Translations under genes and position numbers: made by a program | Part shown: positions 56,412 through 64,000 of the stretch, piece after piece | Numbering within the stretch: the first letter of the stretch is position 1 | Layout of the letters: every line of letters starts with the position of its first letter | Notes under the pieces: model-generated | The model's input: only the letters and a program-made list of their open reading frames with translations | Database searches by the model: none | What the model was told of the DNA's origin: nothing | Assembly (NCBI RefSeq): GCF_003952505.1 | Contig: NZ_CP034450.1 | Coordinates: 1,488,001 to 1,552,000 of the forward strand | Source: Mesorhizobium sp. M4B.F.Ca.ET.058.02.1.1 | GTDB taxonomy: Bacteria; Pseudomonadota; Alphaproteobacteria; Rhizobiales; Rhizobiaceae | DNA length: 64,000 bases | Direction: 5' to 3'

Positions 56412-57638
56412 TCAGGAGGTGAAAGCCAGCCAGGCCGTGCCGGCGAAAAGCGTGACCAGGGTCAGCGGCAGGCCGACCTCGAAGAAGGCGGAGAAGGAAA
56501 GCTCCTTGCCCGCCGCCTTCGCCTGTTCGGCAACGATCAGGTTGGCAACGGAACCGAGCAGCGTGAAATTGCCGGCGAGCGTGGAGCTCATCGCGACCAC
56601 CAGCCAGGCGCGCTCGGGGTTCTCGAGGCCGGGAATGAAGGGCCTCAGCGCCAGCACCGCCGGCACGTTGCTCATGACGTTGGAGAGCACGGCGGTGAAG
56701 CCGGAGAGCCGCCAGACATCGTCGAGCCCGATGTTTTTCGCCCAGGCGATCATATCGGGCGTCAGCAGCGTCTTTTCGGCGCCGGCCACCACCACGAACA
56801 GGCCGGCGAACATGAACAGCAACGGGCCGTCGATCTCGCGATAGATGCGATGCGGCTTGATCGCGCGGGTGACGAGCAGGAAGGCGCCGGCAATCAGCGC
56901 CGCCTTGGCAACGGCAACGCCGGCGAAGAACGCGACCGCCAGCACGACGCAGACGACTACCGCCTTCAGTACCTGTCCCGGCAGCATGCGGCCGCGATAG
57001 ACTTCGGGACTGAGCTCCACGGTGCGGGAGAATTCGGCGCGGTAGACGATGCGCAAGATGACGATAACGGCGAGAAGACCGAACAGCGCCACCGGCGCGA
57101 GCGCGGCCGAAAAGGCCGGATAGGAAATGCCGGACAGCGCGCCGATCACCATGTTCTGTGGGTTGCCGGTGATGGTGGCGACACTGCCGCAATTGGAGGC
57201 GGTGCAGGTGGCAATCAGATAGGGAACCGGGTTGCGGTTGATGACGCGCGTGACGTGGACGACGATCGGCGCCATCACCAGGCAGATTGCGTCATTGACC
57301 AGGAAGGCCGAGAGGACGCCGGTCAGCAGCGTCACCATGACCAGGAGCATGAACGGCGCGTGCGCATGCTCGATGGCGAAGCCGCCGAGCGCGCGAAAGG
57401 CACCCGAGACCTTCAGATGCGCGACCACGATCATCATGCCGAGCAGCAGCGTGATGGTGTCGAAATTTATGGCGCGGTAGGCGTCCTCCATGCTGATCGC
57501 GCCGACGGCGATCATGGCCGCGCCACCGAGCAGCGCGATGCCGGCGCGGTCGAGGCGCAGGCCCGGAAAGCGGCCGACGGCGACACCGGCATAGGTCAGG
57601 ATGAGGATCAAAAGTGCCGCCGCGCCAGTCCATGTCAT
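56412..57638 (-). CDS. ArsB/NhaD-type ion transporter
   Basis: 408 residues with about eleven hydrophobic helices. It has the family motifs INFDTITLLLGMMIVVAHLK, FLVNDAICLVMAPIVVHVTR, and TCTASNCGSVATITGNPQNM in the ion-binding region, and ends with SSTLAGNFTLLGSVANLIVA. The superfamily holds arsenite exporters, Na+/H+ antiporters and anion transporters; the ion here is not clear. No ars genes are adjacent. Confidence 0.88.
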   Translation of the reverse strand: MTWTGAAALLILILTYAGVAVGRFPGLRLDRAGIALLGGAAMIAVGAISMEDAYRAINFDTITLLLGMMIVVAHLKVSGAFRALGGFAIEHAHAPFMLLVMVTLLTGVLSAFLVNDAICLVMAPIVVHVTRVINRNPVPYLIATCTASNCGSVATITGNPQNMVIGALSGISYPAFSAALAPVALFGLLAVIVILRIVYRAEFSRTVELSPEVYRGRMLPGQVLKAVVVCVVLAVAFFAGVAVAKAALIAGAFLLVTRAIKPHRIYREIDGPLLFMFAGLFVVVAGAEKTLLTPDMIAWAKNIGLDDVWRLSGFTAVLSNVMSNVPAVLALRPFIPGLENPERAWLVVAMSSTLAGNFTLLGSVANLIVAEQAKAAGKELSFSAFFEVGLPLTLVTLFAGTAWLAFTS

Positions 57639-57813
57639 TGGCAGAAGTTCCGTCCGAGCTCGCCCCTGCCCGGCAGATTCTGCCCGGCGGCATTCTTCGC
57701 TCCACCTTTAGCAAGCGCGCGGCAAAGCGAAAGCGGTTGTGCGGTTGAAACTTTTCGTGCGACCCGACGATAAGGCCGCGGCGTCCGAACAAACAGGCGG
57801 GTTTGCTCAGTGG

Positions 57814-58059
57814 CTAGTCTGCGACCGGCTTGCCCTCGGCGCTATCGTCGCGTTCTGGCTCCAGAATTCCAAACTCCTGCGATTTCAGCCCCTGCTCGGC
57901 CTTGAGGAACCCTTCCGCGGCGAGGCCGCGCCGTAGCAGTTCCCGCACGGCCGCCGACCGGCTCGGCATACGCTTTTCGAAGCGCCAGTTTTCCAGCGCA
58001 GCCAATTCGTCAGCCGTCAGCATGATCTGGAGTCGTTCAGGTCGTTCCAGTTCGCCCAT
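57814..58059 (-). CDS. Ribbon-helix-helix-like protein
   Basis: 81 residues from the ATG at 58059. The stretch ERPERLQIMLTADELAALEN, WRFEKRMPSRSAAVRELLRR has the beta strand and helices of an RHH/CopG DNA-binding protein. The gene seems to be single, with no toxin beside it, and lies next to an AT-rich divergent region (58135-58327) where its operator might sit. Confidence 0.7.
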   Translation of the reverse strand: MGELERPERLQIMLTADELAALENWRFEKRMPSRSAAVRELLRRGLAAEGFLKAEQGLKSQEFGILEPERDDSAEGKPVAD

Positions 58060-58327
58060 TTGTGCCTCCGCCAAGACCAAAATGCAGTGAGTTAGTATCT
58101 GGCTCACTATCAGCAAAGTTAGGATTTGGCGCACATGCCGTCAAGCGCGACTGATGGGTGATCGGCGCAAAAGCCCAACGATGCGGACAAGACATCGACC
58201 AGGCATTCAACAAACTATACTAACTAATTGATTTTATTTCAATATTTTTGACATTATGCTTGCTATCGCGATGTGCCGGGTGCATGCTCGAAAATGAGGA
58301 AAAACGCCCCACCGGAAGGCAACTGCC

Positions 58328-58588
58328 ATGCGCGACAGCTATTCAAGCCAATTGCGGGAAGACCTCAACTCCCTGGTCGTGGCGGCGATCCATTCCACGG
58401 GCGTGGTCAATGTCGCTATCGTGGCTGAGCGTGTGCGCCTGCGAAACCTCGACGAAAACGTCGCGCGCGAAGACCTCGAATATATGGTCGTGCAAACAGC
58501 CGAAATGTATGGGGCAGCCATGGAGTTCGATTGCGCGCTCGTCGTCGAGGTGGCTGAGGGACCCTGTCCGGCGCCGGTTTCCGAGTAA
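58328..58588 (+). CDS. Hypothetical protein (86 aa)
   Basis: Starts MRDSYSSQLREDLNSLVVAA. A compact alpha/beta-looking protein (AERVRLRNLDENVAREDLEY) without cysteines of note. No family recognised. It faces an AT-rich region (58200-58260) and converges on the kinase gene. Confidence 0.6.
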   Translation: MRDSYSSQLREDLNSLVVAAIHSTGVVNVAIVAERVRLRNLDENVAREDLEYMVVQTAEMYGAAMEFDCALVVEVAEGPCPAPVSE

Positions 58589-58628
58589 GGATAGGATTGC
58601 CAGCGCGTGGTTTCGGCCGGCCGCGCCG

Positions 58629-60023
58629 TCAATCCATCTCGTCAAGAGAGTTTTTCACGTATCGCAAAGGCGCTTCAAGCTTCCAGCTTACACCGTGCTC
58701 GCCGAACTCCAGCTGTCCGGTACCGCCCAGCGCCTGCGGCGTGATCCGTTTCAGCACAACCGAGCCGAATCCGCGACGTTTCTCTCCATCCAAGGGCGGT
58801 CCATCGTGCTCGTGCCAGACCAGGCCAAAGACCTCCTCGCCATTCGCGCCGGTGGTTATGGCCCATTCGATCTCGACCTGCCCGACCGGGTGAGACAGGA
58901 CGCCGTACTTTGCCGAATTTGTCGCCAGTTCGTGGAAGGCGATGCCGAGATATTGGACGGCGTTCGGCTTGAGCATGATCACCGGCCCCTTTGCCGACAG
59001 GCGCGACTGCGCCGCGAAGACCCTTACCTGCGCCTCGACCAGCTCGGCAACCGTCGCGCCGCGCCACTCAGCATTGACAAGCAGATCGTGCGATTCCGAA
59101 AGCGCCAGGATGCGTTCGCGTACCTGGTCCAGAAAGACCTCCGGGGTGCTTGCCTGCTTGCTCGTCTCTCGGATCATCGAGATGATGACCGAGTACTGGT
59201 TCTTTACGCGATGGTTGACCTCGCGCATGAGCAGGCGGATGCGCCGTTCGCTCTCCTTGTGAGAGCTGATGTCGCGCGCAATCTTGGACGCGCCGACAAT
59301 CCTGCCGATGCCGTCGCGTATCGGCGAGACTGTCAGCGAAACGGGAATGCGCGTGCCGTCCTTGCGCTGGCGCACCGTCTCGTAGGACGGCACGACCTCG
59401 CCGGCGCGAATGCGGGTGATGATCGAAACCTCCTCGTCCAGATGGTCGGGCGGAATAAGGATCGTCACCGGCCGGCCGATCGCCTCCGCCGGCGTGTAGC
59501 CAAAGAGGCGCTGCGCCGCGTCGTTCCAGCTGGTGATGATGCCGTTTATGTCCTTTGAAACGATCGCATCCACCGATGACTCGACAATGGAGGCAAGCCG
59601 CGTGCGGGCTTCGTCCGCCATCGTCTGCGTGCGCAGGTCAAGCAAGGTGGTGATTGCGCCGATCGTATCGCCGGCCTCATTGCGAAGCAGGACGGGATGC
59701 GCGCTGAATGGGATGAGTTCTCCGTTGGGCCGCTCGGCTATCGCCCGCCCCCAGCGAACGTCCTTTTCTTCGCGCAAGGCAATGGCCATCGGGCATTCTT
59801 CATGCGCCATCTTGCTCCCGTCGAGATGACGCAGCTTCCATGACCCGCACCACCGATCCTCGTTGAGCACGGGACGATGCCCCCAAAGTTCGGCCGCGGC
59901 TTCGTTGAAGAAAGTGATGAGGCCCTGCTTATCGGTGGTGTAGACGGCGACTGGCAGCGCCCGCAGCAGATCGACGGCATGGGCGCCTGGAAGCCCGATG
60001 CCGCCATGTTCAATCGTGTCCAC
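58629..60023 (-). CDS. PAS-containing HWE-family sensor histidine kinase
   Basis: 464 residues from the GTG at 60023, with GAGGGGG upstream; an earlier start at 60098 would add 25 residues. Two PAS domains (DLLRALPVAVYTTDKQGLIT; LASIVESSVDAIVSKDINGI) precede the phosphoacceptor LLMREVNHRVKNQYSVIISM. The kinase domain has NAVQYLGIAFHELATNSAKY and VWHEHDGPPL, the W-x-E motif of HWE kinases. Such kinases feed the PhyR-NepR-EcfG general stress system in alphaproteobacteria. The PAS domains may sense redox or light; no cofactor is clear. Confidence 0.93.
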   Translation of the reverse strand: MDTIEHGGIGLPGAHAVDLLRALPVAVYTTDKQGLITFFNEAAAELWGHRPVLNEDRWCGSWKLRHLDGSKMAHEECPMAIALREEKDVRWGRAIAERPNGELIPFSAHPVLLRNEAGDTIGAITTLLDLRTQTMADEARTRLASIVESSVDAIVSKDINGIITSWNDAAQRLFGYTPAEAIGRPVTILIPPDHLDEEVSIITRIRAGEVVPSYETVRQRKDGTRIPVSLTVSPIRDGIGRIVGASKIARDISSHKESERRIRLLMREVNHRVKNQYSVIISMIRETSKQASTPEVFLDQVRERILALSESHDLLVNAEWRGATVAELVEAQVRVFAAQSRLSAKGPVIMLKPNAVQYLGIAFHELATNSAKYGVLSHPVGQVEIEWAITTGANGEEVFGLVWHEHDGPPLDGEKRRGFGSVVLKRITPQALGGTGQLEFGEHGVSWKLEAPLRYVKNSLDEMD

Positions 60024-60267
60024 CGACCCCCTCGCCTTTCGATACCGCAAAATTAACTCGACAAGGAATGCGCGTGAGGGATTTCGGTTCCCCGGCAACG
60101 CGTCGCCGGCCGGCCGGCGATCGCCAGTTCCCGGCTACGCTTGCAGAGTCGTCAAGGGCGGGAACTGTCTGCCACCTCCAAATGAATATGTGAGGGAACC
60201 ATCACCAGCGCGAGCGGTTCCCCCAAAAGTCGCGACACGACGAAACTGCAACCAAATGGAGACAGCC

Positions 60268-60606
60268 ATGACCATGAGAATCCTCGCAGCCACCATGCTG
60301 ACGCTTGGCCTCGGTACATCGGCGATGGCCCAGACCGCCGGCGACACGGCCGGCTCAGGCATGGTCGACGGCAGCGGAAAATCGGTCGTTGTCGACCCCA
60401 CTGGCCCCAATACGGTCGACCTGAACGACCCCGATGCCGTCGATCCCACGCCGACCTACAGCATAGACGGCATGGCCACGTATGCGACGAGCCCAACCCC
60501 CGATCAGAACTGCCCTGTCGGCCCGCAGGGCGCGCAGCCTGACGCAAGCGGGACATCGCCCGGGACAAGCGCGCCGACGGTGAACGACAACCACTGCGGC
60601 AAGTAA
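60268..60606 (+). CDS. Exported hypothetical protein (112 aa)
   Basis: From the ATG at 60268, with GGAG upstream. The signal peptide is MTMRILAATMLTLGLGTSAM. The mature part is rich in Gly, Pro, Thr and Asp (DPTGPNTVDLNDPDAVDPTP) and ends NDNHCGK, with two cysteines that could pair. It is not recognised as a family. It stands between a HWE kinase and other stress-type small genes, so it may belong to the same response. Confidence 0.6.
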   Translation: MTMRILAATMLTLGLGTSAMAQTAGDTAGSGMVDGSGKSVVVDPTGPNTVDLNDPDAVDPTPTYSIDGMATYATSPTPDQNCPVGPQGAQPDASGTSPGTSAPTVNDNHCGK

Positions 60607-60668
60607 CCGGCGCATCGCCGTTCGGCGGCCGCGGACAACGACTTCGCGGCCTCCGCCGGTTCCCGCGG

Positions 60669-60694
60669 GGAACCGACCTTGCAGCAGCGGCGTT
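60669..60694 (+). promoter_or_regulatory. EcfG-type general stress promoter
   Basis: GGAAC (60669-60673) and CGTT (60691-60694) with a 17-base spacer match the EcfG pattern GGAAC-N16/17-CGTT. It lies 43 bases before the small membrane protein gene. The next gene probably belongs to the general stress regulon. Confidence 0.65.
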
Positions 60695-60736
60695 TCCAGG
60701 ATGTATTGAGTTCCGAAACAACCTGGGAGAGAGGAC

Positions 60737-60904
60737 GTGGCTCTATCGGCTCTCATCGGCATCCTGATCACCTTCCTGGTGATCATCCTCGTGCTCTTCC
60801 TCGTCCAGCGCCTGCCGCTCGACGGCCGCACGCGACAGATCGCGCAGATCGTCGTCATCATCATTGGCATCATTTCACTGTTGAAGTATCTGGCTGTTTT
60901 CTAG
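60737..60904 (+). CDS. Small hydrophobic membrane protein (55 aa)
   Basis: A GTG start with GGGAGAGGA upstream. The protein (MALSALIGILITFLVIILVL ... RTRQIAQIVVIIIGIISLLK) has two membrane helices around a basic loop. It resembles the Thivi_2564 family of about 55-residue membrane proteins. It follows an EcfG-like promoter, so it is likely made under general stress. Confidence 0.7.
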   Translation: MALSALIGILITFLVIILVLFLVQRLPLDGRTRQIAQIVVIIIGIISLLKYLAVF

Positions 60905-60942
60905 CCCTTCCCGCGGGGAAGATGTCCAGCCGAGGCTCCCCG

Positions 60943-61236
60943 ATGAAAACCAGTTCGATCGCATGGATTGCCGGCACGATGGTGCTTGCCTTCACGGCCA
61001 CAGCCCACGCCCGCCTCGATACCCGTACAATGAGCTGCGAACAGGTGCGGTCCCTGATCCAGGGCCATCGCGCGGCCGTGCTGACCACGGGACAGAACAC
61101 CTACGACCGCTATGTGCGGCAGTACGGCAATGAGTGCGACTGGCCTGAGGTGCCGACAGCCGCCTCCGTTCCGGCGCGCGACGGCCAGTGCCGCGTCTAC
61201 CGCTGCCAGGAGCCAGTGTTCAATTTTCCCAACTAA
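60943..61236 (+). CDS. Exported cysteine-containing protein (97 aa)
   Basis: From the ATG at 60943 with CGAGG upstream. The signal peptide is MKTSSIAWIAGTMVLAFTAT. The mature protein is small and has four cysteines (MSCEQVRSL, GNECDWPEV, GQCRVYRCQEP), probably in two disulfides. No family name recognised. It starts 38 bases after the membrane protein stop. Confidence 0.75.
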   Translation: MKTSSIAWIAGTMVLAFTATAHARLDTRTMSCEQVRSLIQGHRAAVLTTGQNTYDRYVRQYGNECDWPEVPTAASVPARDGQCRVYRCQEPVFNFPN

Positions 61237-61361
61237 ATATGGCCTCGTCGTTCTCGCAACGGATGCGTGGAACCGTTGCCCTTCGCGCGAATTGATTCGG
61301 GGTCGAACATTTCGACGTGTTGTCGCGGCCAGCAGAGCGGCGCGAACCAGGAGGAACAGCC

Positions 61362-61820
61362 ATGTCCAGCGATATCAGGCGCAGCGGCAGCTGCCTGTGC
61401 GGCGGCGTCCAGTTCTCGGTCACCGGCGAGCCGCTTCGGGTCGGACTTTGCCATTGCAAGGATTGCCGCAAGACCAGCGGATCGGTCTACCAGGCTTTCG
61501 GAATCTGGCCGCTTGAGGCGTTCGAGACGACCGGCATCGTCAGCACCTATGGCGGCAGGAGCTTCTGCCCGACCTGCGGCGGCCGTGTCACATCGGTCGG
61601 CGAAGAGGAGGCCGAAGTGATGCTTGGCAGTCTCGATGTGGCGCCGACGGAGCTTGAACCGAAATACGAGTTGTGGACGGTGCGCCGAGAGCACTGGCTG
61701 CAGCCCCTGCCCGGCGCCCAGCAGTTCGGACACGACCGGACCGAAGGCGAGGCGGCTGACGAAGGCGAAGCACGCATAGCCGCGGAGGGCGACGGGGAAT
61801 CGACCCGCAGCGCAGCCTGA
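61362..61820 (+). CDS. GFA-family zinc protein
   Basis: 152 residues from the ATG at 61362, with AGGAGGAAC upstream. The metal-binding cysteines are in GSCLCGGVQFSV, GLCHCKDCRKTSG and FCPTCGGRV, as in the glutathione-dependent formaldehyde-activating (GFA) family. Most GFA-domain proteins have no proven activity. The C-terminal acidic tail (ADEGEARIAAEGDGE) is not conserved in the family. Confidence 0.9.
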   Translation: MSSDIRRSGSCLCGGVQFSVTGEPLRVGLCHCKDCRKTSGSVYQAFGIWPLEAFETTGIVSTYGGRSFCPTCGGRVTSVGEEEAEVMLGSLDVAPTELEPKYELWTVRREHWLQPLPGAQQFGHDRTEGEAADEGEARIAAEGDGESTRSAA

Positions 61821-62285
61821 ACCTGCAGCCAGGATGGCCAACTTGCATTTTGCAACCGATGGTCGGTTTGCCGCGGGTACCATGCTCAGTTAAGATTCGA
61901 CTTGCGGTGGACCTATTGGAAACCGCTTTGGCCGGCGCGGCTCAGGCAACGCTCCCAACATTGCCGCGTCGGCCTTCCAGAATCGAAGGACGCGCGGTAT
62001 GTTTTCCGGGCCGGGCGGTACAACCTTTGATATTGTATTACGACTCACATAGCTTGGTTATCTAGTGAAGTACCAAGTTATGGTTGCGCTACCGGCCCAG
62101 ACATTCTTTCGATGAAAGAAAATTCGCTCAAAGTTATTTTTTTCAGTGCGTCAACTACGCCACCCAAGTAGCAGTCAAAGCTGACGCATCGTGATTTTGG
62201 GCGGTCTTGTACAAAAGGCCACCTTGTTTCTTTTGGTTCATGTTACATACTGTTGCGAATCTTGAAACCGAACGGGGCGGTTTTC
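61821..62285. other. Long intergenic region upstream of the PAS gene
   Basis: 465 bases, less GC-rich in the second half (about 62020-62260). A dyad CTTGGT ... ACCAAG lies near 62053-62078. I see no gene, rRNA, tRNA or clear terminator in it. It probably contains the promoter of the PAS protein gene. Confidence 0.5.
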
Positions 62286-62831
62286 ATGACTGCGGTACCT
62301 GAAGGGGGGCGCGGCGTTCATCTGCGATATCCTCCGATCGACGGGTTCTGGACCTGGGACATCAAGCGAAACCGTGTCTACGGTGACGCCAACCTTTCCG
62401 ACTATTTCGGGCTCACGCTTGAGGAATTCTCCCATGGCGCGCCACTTGAAAGATGCATGGAAAGCATCGAGGCCGAGGATCGGCTCCGGGTCCATGTAGC
62501 GATTCGCCGGGCGGTGGAGCGCAGGTCGAGTTTCCGGGAGGTCTACAAAGTCCGTTCGGAAAAGATGGGCCTTCGCAAGATCCTGGCGGTCGGCCAGTGC
62601 TATGTCGACAACCTTGGAGAAGCAGCTCTCTATCCCGGCTGGTTCGTCGATCTGACACAGGAGGAGGATACAGAGGAGGCCTCCTTGCGCGAAATCCACC
62701 GGCATATCGAGCAGGCCAAGGAAATCTCGCAATCGATCGGACACACCCTGCTCTTCTACCTGCTCGACAATGCCCAGGAAGAGGTGCAACTGCGTCTTGG
62801 CGGCGGATCGAGGAGGCGCAAATCGTCCTAG
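62286..62831 (+). CDS. PAS-domain protein (181 aa)
   Basis: From the ATG at 62286, with GGGGCGG upstream; a TTG at 62253 is possible. Residues 15-120 form a PAS fold (IDGFWTWDIKRNRVYGDANL, SDYFGLTLEEFSHGAPLERC). The C-terminal helix (IEQAKEISQSIGHTLLFYLL) continues as DNAQEEVQLRLG and resembles part of the 64-residue protein at 63278. No output domain is present, so it may be a sensor that binds another protein. Confidence 0.85.
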   Translation: MTAVPEGGRGVHLRYPPIDGFWTWDIKRNRVYGDANLSDYFGLTLEEFSHGAPLERCMESIEAEDRLRVHVAIRRAVERRSSFREVYKVRSEKMGLRKILAVGQCYVDNLGEAALYPGWFVDLTQEEDTEEASLREIHRHIEQAKEISQSIGHTLLFYLLDNAQEEVQLRLGGGSRRRKSS

Positions 62832-62839
62832 CGCGCACC

Positions 62840-63109
62840 CTAGCCTCTGGGCGGCGTCCTGCCTTGCTTGCTGATTTCGGCCGTCACCATGCGGGCGAAA
62901 TGCGACTGCGGCGAGCGACGTTCGAGCAGTCTGGCGCGTTCGAGCGCCGTATCGCCGTAGAATTCGACCAGCACCGCGGCTGCAGTGGCCGCGTCGGCCT
63001 TCAGCTTGCCGATGTCGGCCTGTTCGCTATGCCTCGAGGGGCCGTTCCTGGCGATCACGTCCAGCATGGCTTGCAACTTTTCAGGAGTGCTGCCCTCGTC
63101 TTCGTGCAT
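62840..63109 (-). CDS. Hypothetical protein (89 aa)
   Basis: Taken from the ATG at 63109 (MHEDEGSTPEKLQAMLDVIA). Charged and helical (KADAATAAAVLVEFYGDTAL). No family recognised. It converges on the PAS gene with an 8-base gap. A longer start at 63190 is possible. Confidence 0.5.
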   Translation of the reverse strand: MHEDEGSTPEKLQAMLDVIARNGPSRHSEQADIGKLKADAATAAAVLVEFYGDTALERARLLERRSPQSHFARMVTAEISKQGRTPPRG

Positions 63110-63277
63110 CGTCGCGGTCCGATTGGTCGCGCAAAATATCGACATTTCCGAGGAATGTCCAACAGCTTCGTTGATCGCGCAGGGATACAACCAAATACAG
63201 CTTCACCGCGAGTCTCTCCACAATCTTGATGCAAGCAACAGTCAGCCACACTTCCCACGCAGACATTGGGGGCACCG

Positions 63278-63472
63278 ATGGACCAGCCGAGCAAAATGGA
63301 AAACCTGCAGTTCGCGCAGGGGATCTTGAGGGAACTGCGCCAGAAAGCTGAAGCCGATGGCGAGAAGCTTCTGACCTATCTGATCGACATGGCCTATCTC
63401 GAAACCAGCGACCGCATCCGCGCGCACTGGATCGGGAACCATGAGAGCGACGGCCGCCGCGCCAAGGGCTGA
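63278..63472 (+). CDS. Small hypothetical protein (64 aa)
   Basis: From the ATG at 63278, with GGGGGC upstream. It is a single helical domain (LREL RQKAEADGEKLLTYLIDMAY) with LLTYLIDMAYLETSDRI near its end. That end resembles the C-terminus of the PAS protein at 62286. Its TGA stop is supplied by a palindromic repeat. Confidence 0.6.
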   Translation: MDQPSKMENLQFAQGILRELRQKAEADGEKLLTYLIDMAYLETSDRIRAHWIGNHESDGRRAKG

Positions 63473-63520
63473 TGCATGTCGACCAAAAGTGCGTAGCGGT
63501 TTTGGGACGAAGATGCATCA
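63470..63520 (+). repeat. Palindromic repeat at a stop codon
   Basis: TGATGCATGTCG and GATGCATCA form the outer arms, with CCAAAA/TTTTGG inside. It is the second copy of the element at 26356-26408, in the opposite sense. Its first three bases are the stop codon of the 64-residue gene. Confidence 0.85.
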
Positions 63521-63606
63521 AACATTAGACTTAGCTTGAGCGCGTTCGGTCAGGCAGGACGCGCTCTGGATCGGCGCCGTGGCCCGCTGCCAGGATCTGG
63601 AAACGC

Positions 63607-63639
63607 AAAAAGCCCGCCGTGCCTTTCGGCACGACGGGC
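63607..63639 (-). terminator. Rho-independent terminator, minus strand
   Basis: GCCCGCCGTGCC (63612-63623), loop TTTC, and GGCACGACGGGC (63628-63639) form a 12-position stem with one mismatch. On the minus strand it runs into five T. It could end the msrA transcript. Confidence 0.85.
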
Positions 63640-63780
63640 GCAATTGGCAGGATTGGCGGTCCGGGCCGAGTTGTCGACACAAGCAAGCCCGCGCCTCTCG
63701 CAGAGGACGCGGGCCCGGATCGGGATGCCGGCCCGATCAGGCAGCATACCGTTGCGCGCTGCCGGAACATGAACTCTTAG
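63607..63780 (-). ncRNA. Structured RNA candidate upstream of a terminator
   Basis: Read on the minus strand, the region folds into several hairpins in order: GGCAGC ... GCTGCC near 63762-63739, GCCCGCG ... CGCGGGC at 63714-63687, and the terminator at 63639-63607. GGAACAT ... ATGTTCC arms lie near its 5' end. It may be the msrA 3' untranslated region or a separate small RNA. No RNA family recognised. Confidence 0.35.
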
Positions 63781-63833
63781 CGTATGCTAATGTTCCAGCG
63801 CAGAGGGAAAATTTGCCGAGCGACCGATCTGGC

Positions 63834-64000
63834 TTATGAAGCGGCCCTTTCGCGAACCGGGAGTTTCCAGCCCGGCCTGACGAAATGGCAGGTGTAGCCG
63901 TTCGGGTATCTCTCCAGATAGTCCTGATGCTCGGGCTCGGCCTGCCAGAATGGGCCGACCGGCGCAACCTCGGTGACGACCTTGCCCGGCCACAGGTGAG
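63834..64000 (-). CDS. msrA: Peptide methionine sulfoxide reductase MsrA, 3' end
   Basis: The last 54 codons of a minus-strand gene cut by the window edge. The reading [40 protein letters not shown] is the conserved C-terminal third of MsrA, which reduces methionine-S-sulfoxide in oxidised proteins. The Cys in YTCHF is a usual resolving-side cysteine. The catalytic N-terminal part lies beyond 64000. Confidence 0.9.
   Translation of the reverse strand, partial: HLWPGKVVTEVAPVGPFWQAEPEHQDYLERYPNGYTCHFVRPGWKLPVRERAAS

Noticed and set aside
60188..60222. A second EcfG promoter (GGAAC ... GGTTCC) before the exported protein at 60268
   Set aside because: The -10 part does not fit CGTT at the required spacing, so the match is too weak to annotate.

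Overview
The window is a stretch of chromosome from a GC-rich alphaproteobacterium of the Rhizobiales, most like Mesorhizobium or a close relative. This is an inference from gene content and sequence style: a CIRCE-controlled groESL operon with an alphaproteobacterial heat-shock promoter, the rhizobial general amino acid transporter aapJQMP, a choline-binding protein facing a BetI-like repressor, a HWE-family kinase, and rhizobial-type palindromic intergenic repeats. I see no rRNA or tRNA genes, CRISPR array, prophage, transposase or symbiosis genes.

Layout. 1-2500: groES-groEL with a tandemly duplicated 3' end and a strong terminator. 2600-6560: a decayed AraC gene, a minus-strand run of LysE exporter, YkgJ-type protein and three small hypothetical genes, a possible small RNA, and an ArsR/SRPBCC-YciI pair. 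6600-9220: glutathione transferase, exported phosphoesterase, exported hypothetical protein. 9290-10900: an orphan Tat-exported solute-binding protein lying between two copies of a palindromic repeat. 10960-15870: TetR/NIPSNAP, choX plus alpha/beta hydrolase facing betI, and an SDR. 16130-24170: fumC, two doxX genes, the ppk-ppx polyphosphate operon, a CHCC zinc-finger protein and a flavin monooxygenase. 24237-24760: a BrnT toxin with an internal deletion beside an intact BrnA antitoxin. 25500-29850: aapJQMP. 30285-31781: DUF1326-DUF2182 pair. 32095-33261: metC.

33475-36261: an HPP/CBS membrane protein, an ECF sigma factor, a DUF4142 protein and a cupredoxin. The same GGGAAC / CATCCAAT motif pair stands before the sigma gene and before DUF4142, which suggests an autoregulated sigma regulon. 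36207-41200: frameshifted enoyl-CoA hydratase facing a TetR, then a divergent SHMT-like enzyme, LivK-type binding protein and LysR. 41459-46599: OsmC, a flavoprotein, an ankyrin-cytochrome c fusion, and a translationally coupled SBP56/methanethiol oxidase-ferredoxin-CoA-binding operon. 46710-51533: small hypotheticals, a frameshifted L,D-transpeptidase, MscS channel and HerA-like ATPase. 51592-57638: a ribose-type sugar ABC transporter with its LacI regulator, and an ArsB/NhaD-type transporter. 57814-64000: RHH protein, HWE kinase, small stress-type exported and membrane proteins (one behind an EcfG-like promoter), GFA protein, PAS protein, small hypotheticals, a repeat, a structured RNA candidate and the 3' end of msrA.

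Recurring themes. Many genes are translationally coupled by ATGA, GTGA or TTGA overlaps. Palindromic repeats sit exactly on stop codons in three places. Three otherwise well-conserved genes (AraC, enoyl-CoA hydratase, L,D-transpeptidase) each carry an apparent one-base frameshift, which is either real decay or sequencing error. All function calls rest on reading the translated sequence and on family knowledge; no database search was run.
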